A program made the position numbers and the translations under genes. The notes under the pieces were generated by a model. The model did no database searches. It was not told where the DNA came from and worked only from the letters and a program-made list of their open reading frames with translations. A DNA stretch of 24,720 nucleotides from an uncultured delta proteobacterium (GTDB lineage: Bacteria; Myxococcota_A; Bradymonadia; REDH01). Shown in pieces: positions 1-7,312 of this stretch (its first letter is position 1; the number at the start of each line of letters is the position of its first letter). The stretch lies in the NCBI GenBank assembly GCA_903912275.1, contig CAIWGR010000412.1, forward strand, positions 1 through 24,720, given 5' to 3'.

Positions 1-2042
1 CAGGCCAGCGCACGGTAGAGCATCGCGATCGAGACCGAACGCGTCTGCCACATCACCGCGCTCGCCGGCAGCGCCACCACGAGCCACCAGATCACAGTCG
101 CCAACGAGGCCACCTGCATGTCGCCCGTACCGGCAAGCACCAGCAGCCCCGTATAGAGCGCCGACATGCTCCCCGCGACCACGATCCCCTTCACGGGATG
201 TTCCACGTCGACCAGCAGCGTGCGGGCCACCAGTCCCTCGAAGAAGAGACCCTCCGAGGCGCCACGCAGCAGCGATAGGGCCACCACGGAGACGATCGGG
301 AAGGAGGCCGTCGGGTCGCCCTGCAGCACCGCGCCGAGCACCGCACCTGCGAGGGCGCCACAGAGAGGCAGCGCCCAATGCCAAGCCGCTGCGGGCCGCC
401 AGCCGAAACGCGAGAAGGCCTCAAACCTGACGCCACGCACCGAGAAGTAGGCGGCCATCAGCAGCGCGATCGCACGACCGTAGTGGATGCCATTGTCCAG
501 CTCGGGGAGGAGCTCGTTCGCGTCGCTCTTCACCACAAAGGCCAGCACCGCAGCGGCGACCAACACGGTTACAAGCGGCACCACGATCGACCGCGTCCCC
601 TCCTCTTCGTCGCCCGTGCCCCACTGCAGCGGCTCGGTCGAAAGCTCGGGCGGCGCAGCCATCATCTCCTCGAGCTCCCGCAGCCGCTCCTCCGACGCCG
701 CATTGGTCTTGCTCAGAATCGTCGAGGCCGAGACACCCGCAAGCGCGGCACGCAGATCGGTGGCAGACAGCAGCGTGAGCGCCTCGCCTGGCACGGGCGC
801 AAGGTCGATCGCCTCTGCCACGGTCGGCTGCCGCCCCAGCCGCGCCTGACGCTGCCGAAGCACCCGCGAAAGTTCAGGATGGGCAAGCACCACAAAACAC
901 TGTGCCAGCTGGCAGCGGATCTGGTGCAGCAGCTCCCGCTCCTCCGAGCTCTGCGACAGCGGTGCCACGTTCCGCTCCACCTGCTTGAGCCGCTCGCGCG
1001 TGCAGGCCGCGATCCGCTCCGGACCGTCGGTCCCAAGCACGCCCAGCGCATCTTCGATCCGCATGTGGCTGAGCCGCTCGTAGAAGACCGCAGGAGGCAT
1101 CGACAGGCCGCTGCCGGCCGTCGGGCCAGCGCCTACAACCGACATCACCGCGCCGGTGATCATCGACATCGCGCCCCGCTTGTTGGCCGCCTGCAGGTTT
1201 GCCGACTGCCGCGCCGACAGAGACTTGCCACTCACCTGCTCGAAGGCATCCTCGATCGGCAGCGCAAGCGAGAGCACCTCGCGCAGCACCACGGGACGGC
1301 CGAGCTCCTGCTCGCGCTGCAGCAGCCGCTCCTTGAGGTTGGGGAAGGCGAGCAGCGTACAGGCCTGCGAGATGATGCCCATGATCTCCGTCACAGCTGC
1401 CACCTCTGCAGGCTCGTACCAGCGCGGCTTCATCAGCGCCTCGATCTGCGACAGCCGCGCACGGGCGCAGGCCAGCGCAAAGTCGGGCGGCTCCGCCGGT
1501 CCGCAGCCCACCACCTCGAGCAGGAGCGCCTCCAGCAATCGGGCCCGGAAGGCCTGCGGCCGCAGCCGCATCAGCGCATCGGGAAAGGGCCGCGGCGCCC
1601 GCCAGGGCAGCGCACCATCCCGAGCTGGCTCTTCATCCTGTTCGGGAGCGGCGAGCGCGCGGACCACCGCAGAGGGTGCCGGCTGCCCCGCACGCCCACC
1701 CGTAGCAGGACCGAGACCCCGCGCAGGCGCGGGCGTGCGCGAGGCTCCATACAGGGGCGACGGCGACACGGGCCGCACCGCTGGGCTCGACGCAGCCGCT
1801 GGCGGCCGCGTCACATTCCGCGGAGCCGCGGCGGGGGCGGGGGCGGGGGCGGCAGACTTCAAATCGCCGAAGCGGGGGAAGTGCCAGTAGGGCTTCGGCG
1901 CGCCGCCCAGCACAGAGAGCTGATCCTGCTCTTTCAGAAGGCCGGCGCGAATGCGCCGCTCCACCTCTTCGGCGCTCAGACCCTGCTCCCGTTCTCCGCC
2001 GGCACGGTGCAGGTCGTAGGTTGTCTTTCGGACTGGCTCCAT
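1..2042 (-). CDS. Multidomain membrane protein with GYF_2-like N-terminus and degenerate CPBP-like C-terminus (partial)
   Basis: The frame is open from an ATG at 2042 to the left edge, giving 680 residues with no stop. An AGAGG Shine-Dalgarno lies about 9 bases upstream. Residues 1-60 look like a GYF_2/DUF4339-type module (Ser-Ala-Glu-Glu start of a helix, then PYWHFPRFGDL). Residues 61-140 are a Pro/Ala-rich linker. Residues 150-245 and 315-402 are two similar helical blocks, each ending in a conserved 'ahPeLsrvLrqRq'-like stretch; they recall degraded J-domains without HPD, a weak inference. Several hydrophobic segments follow from about 486 to 670. Residues 590-680 resemble a CPBP intramembrane-protease fold, but the EExxxR motif reads EGLFFE (597-602), and no His stands at the expected motif 2 and 3 positions seen so far. 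It is probably non-catalytic. It sits 66 bases downstream of the DNA methyltransferase on the same strand. Function unknown. Confidence 0.8.
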   Translation of the reverse strand, partial: MEPVRKTTYDLHRAGGEREQGLSAEEVERRIRAGLLKEQDQLSVLGGAPKPYWHFPRFGDLKSAAPAPAPAAAPRNVTRPPAAASSPAVRPVSPSPLYGASRTPAPARGLGPATGGRAGQPAPSAVVRALAAPEQDEEPARDGALPWRAPRPFPDALMRLRPQAFRARLLEALLLEVVGCGPAEPPDFALACARARLSQIEALMKPRWYEPAEVAAVTEIMGIISQACTLLAFPNLKERLLQREQELGRPVVLREVLSLALPIEDAFEQVSGKSLSARQSANLQAANKRGAMSMITGAVMSVVGAGPTAGSGLSMPPAVFYERLSHMRIEDALGVLGTDGPERIAACTRERLKQVERNVAPLSQSSEERELLHQIRCQLAQCFVVLAHPELSRVLRQRQARLGRQPTVAEAIDLAPVPGEALTLLSATDLRAALAGVSASTILSKTNAASEERLRELEEMMAAPPELSTEPLQWGTGDEEEGTRSIVVPLVTVLVAAAVLAFVVKSDANELLPELDNGIHYGRAIALLMAAYFSVRGVRFEAFSRFGWRPAAAWHWALPLCGALAGAVLGAVLQGDPTASFPIVSVVALSLLRGASEGLFFEGLVARTLLVDVEHPVKGIVVAGSMSALYTGLLVLAGTGDMQVASLATVIWWLVVALPASAVMWQTRSVSIAMLYRALA

Positions 2043-2108
2043 CGGACTGGCCCTCTTGCGCTGGTCGCACCGCGACCTGTTCAACCTCAACCCGTCAACG
2101 CCCTACGC

Positions 2109-3875
2109 TCATGCCGAATCTTCTGCGGTTACGCAAAGATAGTGCGACATAAGGCAACCGTCTGACAACGACTGGAGCGACTGAAGCGAAGCTCCCACGG
2201 GCGTCTGACCCAGCGCCGCCGTCAGGGCCGCCTCCCAGACGAAGGGCGGCGCCCCGATGCCGCCTACCGCATCCGCAAAAGCCGCGAGCTCCGAGGCCGT
2301 CGCCAGCCGCTTGCTCGGCAGCGGCGGCAGCCCGGCCACCTGCTCCGCAAACCCCGTTGGCACCAGCTCGGCCGGAGGCTGCGAGCCGAACCAGGCCGGC
2401 GGTACCGTCAGCGCCAGCAGCTTCTGCTTGCTCACGGGAACACTCCCGCCAGCCATCGCTTGTGGCGCATTCGCCGTCTGATAGCGGAGCCGAAACAGCG
2501 CCGTGTTGAGCAGCAGCAACAGCCGCCGAAGCTCCTCCAACCCCCGCTCCGGCTTCGGCCAACCCACCAGCACCGAGACCGCAGCAGCAAGCTCACCCCT
2601 CTCATCTGCCGCCGCCTCGACCACACGACTCAGCGCCGGAATGCAGACCTTCGGGTGGCCATAGACCGCCGCGCGACGGCCCGCCGCCGCAACGGTCAGG
2701 CGAGGCTCCAGCAGATCGCGCCCCAGATAGCGCTGCCGCTCACCCCAACGGATGCGATGGGGATCGATCGCGCCGGCCGTCACGAACCGGAACCCCGCGC
2801 CTCCCTCCGTCAGCAGCCCCGCAAACGCGTAGGCCTCCGACACCGTCGCGCCGCTCTGCAGGTGCACATGGTCGCCCAGTGCCACCCAGCCCGCAGGCCA
2901 GCCCTGCATCCACGGCTCCCACCAGGCCAACCCGTCGCTCACCCAGCGCACAGGGCCCGCAGCCTGCCCCACGCTACGGGCCACCCAGAAGGAGACCGCC
3001 ACCTGCGCACCCGCAAACCGGACCAGCTCCCCCGGCGCCACAACCGCCACCTGCGCACGCGAAGACCAGTGGTCGCGCAGGCCGCTGGCATAGGCCACGC
3101 TCTGCATCGCCCGCGGCAGCACCAGCGCCACGCAGCCGCCCGAGCCAGCCCAGGCGAGCGAGAGCTCGGCAAAGATCGCCGCACGATCAAAGGCGCCGCG
3201 CGCGGCATGCGGAAACCGCTGGCGAAGCAGCGTTGTCTGACCGACCGTCCGCGCCGTCTCCTTCTCGATCGCATTGCCGAAGGGCGGGTTGCCCACCACC
3301 AATTCAAAGTCGGTGGGCCAGGGCGGAAGCTCGGTGAGCGCATCGCCGCAGACAATCCAGTCCGCGACCGCACCCCAATCCAGCCCGCGCGACCGACGGC
3401 GCAGCATGAGCCGCGCACGCGTCACAGCCGCCGCCACCGCGTCCACCTCAAACCCCAAGCAATGCACCTCCGCGCCCGCGGGCGCCAGCTCCCAGGCCGC
3501 CACCAGCAGCTCGCCCGTCCCGCAGGCGGCGTCGGCACAGCGGAGTAGCCCGGCTGCCCGATCCGACCAGCCCGTGCTGGCAACCAGCGCCTGCGCCGAG
3601 GCAGCCGGCGTGTAGTAGATGCCAAGCTTCCGACGGGCCGCCTTCGCGCCCACACGGCTGCGCACCCGCGCCTCGTAGAGCCCGCTCACCTCCGCATCGC
3701 TCACAGGGTCGACAGGCTCCCCGGCAAGCCAGGGCTCCCAGAGCTCGCCGAGCGCTGCCTCTGCGACGGCCGCAACCTCGGCAGGCTCCAGACCTGCAGC
3801 TACCGCAAGACCGGCCACCAGCCACCAGCCCTCGCGCGATTGCTCCTCTGCGGTCCTGCCGATGCTGTCCTGCAA
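2109..3875 (-). CDS. N6-adenine-type DNA methyltransferase (Eco57I/type I HsdM-like)
   Basis: This 588-residue protein carries the signature of S-adenosylmethionine-dependent amino-methyltransferases acting on DNA adenine. A YYTP motif (87-90) precedes motif I DAACGTGE (115-122). An acidic motif II follows in GFEVDAVA (141-148), then CGDAL (176-180) and the catalytic NPPF (196-199). Residues beyond about 290 should hold the target-recognition part. I see no PD-(D/E)XK or other nuclease motif, and no specificity subunit or restriction gene lies nearby, so it may be a solitary methyltransferase. The start is a TTG at 3875, supported by an AGGAG five bases upstream that overlaps the murA TAG stop; the next Met is more than 150 residues in. 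It is very likely cotranscribed with murA. Target sequence cannot be read from the protein. Confidence 0.85.
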   Translation of the reverse strand: MQDSIGRTAEEQSREGWWLVAGLAVAAGLEPAEVAAVAEAALGELWEPWLAGEPVDPVSDAEVSGLYEARVRSRVGAKAARRKLGIYYTPAASAQALVASTGWSDRAAGLLRCADAACGTGELLVAAWELAPAGAEVHCLGFEVDAVAAAVTRARLMLRRRSRGLDWGAVADWIVCGDALTELPPWPTDFELVVGNPPFGNAIEKETARTVGQTTLLRQRFPHAARGAFDRAAIFAELSLAWAGSGGCVALVLPRAMQSVAYASGLRDHWSSRAQVAVVAPGELVRFAGAQVAVSFWVARSVGQAAGPVRWVSDGLAWWEPWMQGWPAGWVALGDHVHLQSGATVSEAYAFAGLLTEGGAGFRFVTAGAIDPHRIRWGERQRYLGRDLLEPRLTVAAAGRRAAVYGHPKVCIPALSRVVEAAADERGELAAAVSVLVGWPKPERGLEELRRLLLLLNTALFRLRYQTANAPQAMAGGSVPVSKQKLLALTVPPAWFGSQPPAELVPTGFAEQVAGLPPLPSKRLATASELAAFADAVGGIGAPPFVWEAALTAALGQTPVGASLQSLQSLSDGCLMSHYLCVTAEDSA

Positions 3876-3880
3876 GCAGA

Positions 3881-3885
3881 CTCCT
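3881..3885 (-). promoter_or_regulatory. Shine-Dalgarno of the methyltransferase, overlapping the murA stop
   Basis: On the minus strand the murA stop and the ribosome-binding site read TAGGAG, followed by five bases and a TTG codon. This decides the otherwise unusual TTG start and implies translational coupling between murA and the methyltransferase. Confidence 0.75.
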
Positions 3886-5164
3886 ACCCGGGCAGGCGCT
3901 CGATCTTCGCGCCCAGTGCCCGGAGCTTGTCTTCGATTCGCTCATACCCGCGATCGATGTGCCGCACATTGTAGATGGTGCTCTTCCCCTTTGCGGCCAG
4001 CGCCGCCAGCACCAGCGCCATGCCGGCTCGCACATCGGGCGACGAGAGCGTCGTGCCGGTGAGCTGCGCCGGGCCGCTCACCACCACCCGGTGCGGGTCG
4101 CAGAGAATGATCCGGGCACCCATGCTCACCAGCGAGTCGGTGAAGAACATGCGGCCGTCGAACATCTTCTCGAAGAAGAGCACCATGCCGCGCGACTGGG
4201 TCGCGACGGTGATGGCGATCGACATCATGTCGGTCGGGAAGGCGGGCCAGGGGCCGTCATCGATCTTGGGGATCTGGTTCCCAAAATCGTTGCGGATGGC
4301 CAGCTCCTGTTCCGCAGGCACATGGAGGTTGCCGTCGGCCAGCCGATACTCCACGCCGAGCCGGCTGAAGATGTGGCCGATCATCCGCACATCGTCGGGC
4401 ACCACATCCTCGATCGTGATGGCCGAGCGGGTCATCGCCGCCAGCCCGATGAAGGAGCCGATCTCGAGGTAGTCGGAGCTGATGCGGTGGCGGCCTGGTT
4501 GGAGCTCGCGCACCCCTTCGATGGTCAGGGTGTTGGTGCCAATGCCGGCGATCTGAGCGCCGAGCGCGACCAACATGCGGCAGAGACCCTGCACGTGGGG
4601 CTCACAGGCGGCGTTTCGGATGATGCTCCGGCCCGAGGCGAGCACCGCCGCCATCAGGATGTTCTCGGTGCCGGTGACCGAGGGCTCGTCGAGGAAGATG
4701 TCGGCGCCCGTGAGGCCGGGCGACGAGATGCGGATCATCGCATCGAACTCCACCGTTGCGCCCAGCGCCGTGAAGCCGCCGAAGTGGGTGTCGAGCCGCC
4801 GACGGCCGATGACATCACCCCCTGGAGGGGCGAGCGAGGTGGAGCCGAAGCGGGCCAGCAGCGGGCCGGCCAACAAGATCGAGGCGCGGAGCTTGCGACA
4901 AAGATCGGCCGGCGCCTCGCCGTTGGCGACGCCATCGTTGTTGATCTCGACGGTGTTCGGGCCGAGCCACTGGTGGCGGCCCCCCATGCGCTCCATGATC
5001 TGGAGCATGATGAGCACATCTTCAATGCGCGGGACATTGTCGAGCGTCACGGTCTGATCGGTGATGAGCGTGGCCGCAAGTACGGGCAGCACCTCGTTCT
5101 TCGAGCCTCCGGGCCGTACCGAGCCAGCAAGCGGATGGCCCCCCTCAATGATGAACTTCTCCAT
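3884..5164 (-). CDS. murA: UDP-N-acetylglucosamine 1-carboxyvinyltransferase (MurA), Asp-type active site
   Basis: MurA transfers enolpyruvate from phosphoenolpyruvate to UDP-GlcNAc, the first committed cytoplasmic step of peptidoglycan synthesis. The 426-residue length and the N-terminus (MEKFIIEGG, with Lys22 and Asn23 at family positions) fit well. I chose the ATG at 5164 over a longer frame opening at 5230, because it matches the family N-terminus and has GGAGAG about seven bases upstream. The catalytic loop reads PGGDVIG: Asp117 stands where E. coli MurA has Cys115, the fosfomycin target. The active-site Asp in FPTDMM is present. The C-terminal half (EKMFDGRMFF, LCDPHRVVV) resembles a MurA subgroup that, as I recall, naturally carries this Asp. 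It leads an operon with the DNA methyltransferase. Confidence 0.95.
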   Translation of the reverse strand: MEKFIIEGGHPLAGSVRPGGSKNEVLPVLAATLITDQTVTLDNVPRIEDVLIMLQIMERMGGRHQWLGPNTVEINNDGVANGEAPADLCRKLRASILLAGPLLARFGSTSLAPPGGDVIGRRRLDTHFGGFTALGATVEFDAMIRISSPGLTGADIFLDEPSVTGTENILMAAVLASGRSIIRNAACEPHVQGLCRMLVALGAQIAGIGTNTLTIEGVRELQPGRHRISSDYLEIGSFIGLAAMTRSAITIEDVVPDDVRMIGHIFSRLGVEYRLADGNLHVPAEQELAIRNDFGNQIPKIDDGPWPAFPTDMMSIAITVATQSRGMVLFFEKMFDGRMFFTDSLVSMGARIILCDPHRVVVSGPAQLTGTTLSSPDVRAGMALVLAALAAKGKSTIYNVRHIDRGYERIEDKLRALGAKIERLPG

Positions 5165-5304
5165 CTCCGCACTCTCCGTGGTGGACGTCGCCACCCCTAA
5201 CGCCTCCACAGGGCCCTTGCCAACCGCCACCGTTCAGCCGCCCCAAAATGAGGATCGACGATAACTGCACAAAGACTTTGGAATCCTGCTAGACACCGCG
5301 CGCC
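5165..5304. other. Intergenic region between divergent murA and helicase genes
   Basis: These 140 bases must hold the promoters for the minus-strand murA operon and the plus-strand helicase gene. The stretch around 5244-5295 is richer in A and T than its surroundings, but I find no convincing paired -35/-10 boxes on either strand, and the helicase has no clear Shine-Dalgarno. Confidence 0.4.
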
Positions 5305-7065
5305 ATGTTCTCCCCCGACTCGACGCATCCCACCCTCCTCAAGGCTCTTCTCGCGAAGGGCTACGAGTCTCCTACCCCTGTTCAGGCAATGGTCGCCGAC
5401 GCCCCGCGCGATGCCGACCTGCTCGTCTCCGCTCGTACTGGCTCCGGTAAAACCGTCGCCTTCGGGCTCGCCATGGCGCACGCCATCCTCGGCGACGAAG
5501 AACGCTTCCCGGCCCGCTCCTGCCCGCGCGCGCTGATCATCGCGCCTACGCGTGAGCTGGCCACCCAGGTGGCCCGCGAGCTGTCGTGGCTCTACGCAGG
5601 GACCTCCGCTCGCAACGAGCGGGTGGTCGCCACCTGCGTCGGCGGCTCTGATGCCCGCTCCGAGGCCCGCGCGCTCGACATGGGTCCCTCCATTGTCGTC
5701 GGTACGCCCGGCCGACTCTGCGACCATCTCCGCCGCGGCCGGCTCGATCTTTCGGGCCTCAAGGTTGCCGTCCTCGATGAGGCCGACGAGATGCTCGACA
5801 TGGGCTTCCGCGAAGAGCTCGAGGCCATCCTCAAGGCGGCTCCCGCAGAGCGGCGCACGCTGATGTTCTCGGCCACGCTGCCCAAAGAGATCGAGCAACT
5901 TGCGCGCGCCTTCCAGAAGGGCGCCATCCGCATCGCGGCGAACGCACTCAACGAGCAGCACTCCGACATCGATGTGCAGGCCCTCTTGGTCTCGCCCATC
6001 GAGATCGGCCACGCGGTCGTCAATGTGCTCCGCGAGGCAGATGCTGCCGCCGCCATCGTCTTCTGCGCCACCCGTGACGGCACCGCCCGCATGTGGTCAA
6101 GCCTCCGCGAGCGCGGCTTCGCAGCCGTTGCCCTCTCGGGCGAGCTCTCGCAGAACGAGCGCAACCGCGCCCTGCAGGCCCTCCGCGACGGCACCGCCAA
6201 CATCCTCGTCGCCACCGACGTGGCTGCACGCGGACTCGACCTCCCCTCCGTCGGCCTGATCATCCATGCCGATCTGCCGAACGACAAAGAGGTCTTCCAG
6301 CACCGCAACGGCCGTACGGGCCGCGCGGGCAAGAAGGGCCGCGCCGTCCTCATCGTCGCTGCGCCCAAGCGCCGCCGCGCCGAGTTCCTCCTCCGCGACT
6401 CCGGACTCCGCCCCAACTGGATGGAGGTCCCCTCCGCGGAGAAGATCGAGCAGCAGGATCGGGCCCGCGTTGTCGGCGAGCTCCTCCTGGCCGCCGAGCT
6501 CGCCGATCCCGATGCGATGGCGCTCGCCTCGCAGGCGCTCAGCAAGGCGCTCCTCGATGCCGGCTCCGAGCTCACTGCCGATGCGGCGCCCGAGCAGGCC
6601 ATCCGCCTCATCGCCGCCTTTGCCACCAGCTTGGTGCAGCGGCTCCCCGTCCCCGAAGACATGCCCGAGACGCTGCGCCTCAACCAGCGCCGCGTGACAC
6701 CGCCCGAACCCTCCGCGGCAACGCGGCAGTATGGCGAGACCGGCCGCGATGCCGGCTCTCACCACCTCCAGGCACCGGCGGTACGCTCCGGCGCGCCCAG
6801 CCGACCCGCGGGCGACCGCGGCGAGGTGCAGGCCGTCTGGTTCCGCGTGAACGTGGGCCGGCGCCACAACGCCGACCCGCGCTGGCTCATCCCCCTCATC
6901 TGCCGTCGCGGCGATGTGGAGAAGAGCGACATCGGCTCCATCCGCATCATCGAGAACGAGACCCGCTTCCAGATCGGCCTCTGGGCCGCGGAGCACTTCG
7001 ACCGCGCGGTTCGCCGCCCGGATCGCAAGGACCCGCAGGTCCGCTTCGCCGTCGCAGAAGACTAG
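5305..7065 (+). CDS. DEAD-box ATP-dependent RNA helicase with DbpA-like RNA-binding domain
   Basis: This 586-residue protein unwinds or remodels RNA using ATP and probably acts in ribosome assembly or RNA turnover. Two RecA-like domains are complete: Q-motif region (PTPVQ, 23-27), Walker A ARTGSGKT (43-50), PTREL (81-85), the DEAD box (158-161), SAT (189-191), ARGLD (308-312) and HRNGRTGRAG (333-342, with Asn where Ile is usual). A helical segment follows, then a linker near 470-510. Residues 512-586 look like the DbpA/CsdA RNA-binding fold, including a 'DIGSIRI' strand. In E. coli DbpA this domain recognises 23S rRNA helix 92; whether this one does is inference. It is transcribed divergently from murA and converges on groEL. 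DeaD/CsdA is the alternative name; the sequence does not settle it. Confidence 0.93.
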   Translation: MFSPDSTHPTLLKALLAKGYESPTPVQAMVADAPRDADLLVSARTGSGKTVAFGLAMAHAILGDEERFPARSCPRALIIAPTRELATQVARELSWLYAGTSARNERVVATCVGGSDARSEARALDMGPSIVVGTPGRLCDHLRRGRLDLSGLKVAVLDEADEMLDMGFREELEAILKAAPAERRTLMFSATLPKEIEQLARAFQKGAIRIAANALNEQHSDIDVQALLVSPIEIGHAVVNVLREADAAAAIVFCATRDGTARMWSSLRERGFAAVALSGELSQNERNRALQALRDGTANILVATDVAARGLDLPSVGLIIHADLPNDKEVFQHRNGRTGRAGKKGRAVLIVAAPKRRRAEFLLRDSGLRPNWMEVPSAEKIEQQDRARVVGELLLAAELADPDAMALASQALSKALLDAGSELTADAAPEQAIRLIAAFATSLVQRLPVPEDMPETLRLNQRRVTPPEPSAATRQYGETGRDAGSHHLQAPAVRSGAPSRPAGDRGEVQAVWFRVNVGRRHNADPRWLIPLICRRGDVEKSDIGSIRIIENETRFQIGLWAAEHFDRAVRRPDRKDPQVRFAVAED

Positions 7066-7074
7066 GCCACACAA

Positions 7075-7096
7075 CCCTCCGCCTCACCGCGGAGGG
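7075..7096 (+). terminator. Stem-loop after the helicase gene
   Basis: A perfect 8-base-pair inverted repeat (CCCTCCGC / GCGGAGGG) with a six-base loop, CTCACC, starts ten bases after the helicase stop codon. There is no T-run behind it, so it may be a Rho-assisted terminator or a 3'-end stabilising hairpin rather than a classic intrinsic terminator. Confidence 0.45.
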
Positions 7097-7121
7097 CTGG
7101 CCGAGAGAACAGAGCTCCGCT

Positions 7122-7136
7122 CCGCCTCACCGGCGG
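7122..7136. repeat. Small hairpin sharing its loop with the 7075 hairpin
   Basis: CCGCC and GGCGG form a five-base-pair stem around the loop TCACC. The left arm and loop lie in the second copy of the 12-base direct repeat that also covers the 7075-7096 hairpin. Confidence 0.35.
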
Positions 7137-7160
7137 GACAGGAGCAGCTGCGCCTTCCGC

Positions 7161-7186
7161 CAGCATGCACCGGTGAAAGCATGCTG
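7161..7186. repeat. Inverted repeat CAGCATGC / GCATGCTG
   Basis: A perfect 8-base-pair inverted repeat with a ten-base spacer lies midway between the helicase and groEL ends. The role is unknown: it could be a hairpin in either transcript or a protein-binding palindrome. Confidence 0.4.
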
Positions 7187-7233
7187 CGGCCAACAGCCAG
7201 TGCCGATCCGGCCGCGATGGTCAGGGAGCCGGC

Positions 7234-7252
7234 AAAAAGCGCGTGAGGCGCG
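7234..7252 (-). terminator. Candidate groEL terminator
   Basis: Read on the minus strand, GCGC, the loop CTCAC and GCGC are followed directly by TTTTT, about 60 bases after the groEL stop. The four-base-pair stem is short, so the call is tentative, but this is the only T-tailed hairpin in the gap. Confidence 0.4.
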
Positions 7253-7312
7253 ATCCTCTCGGACCGCGCCCCACGATGAAGCACCGGGCGCCCTGCGGCG
7301 CGGAGCAACGAC

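Larger units (their letters stand above)
7066..7312. other. Hairpin-rich gap between convergent helicase and groEL genes
   Basis: I see no gene in these 247 bases. They contain at least four short inverted repeats (7075-7096, 7122-7136, 7161-7186 and 7234-7252) and a 12-base direct repeat, TCCGCCTCACCG, at 7078-7089 and 7121-7132. Termination of both convergent transcripts is the simplest role. Confidence 0.5.

Noticed and set aside
378..2165. A 595-codon plus-strand open frame
   Set aside because: It is antisense to the minus-strand frame open from 2042 to the edge, which has a ribosome-binding site, membrane segments and natural protein composition. The plus-strand product is His/Arg-rich without domains.
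5165..5230. A longer murA start at 5230
   Set aside because: The extra 22 residues do not fit the MurA N-terminus, while ATG 5164 gives the family start and has its own ribosome-binding site.
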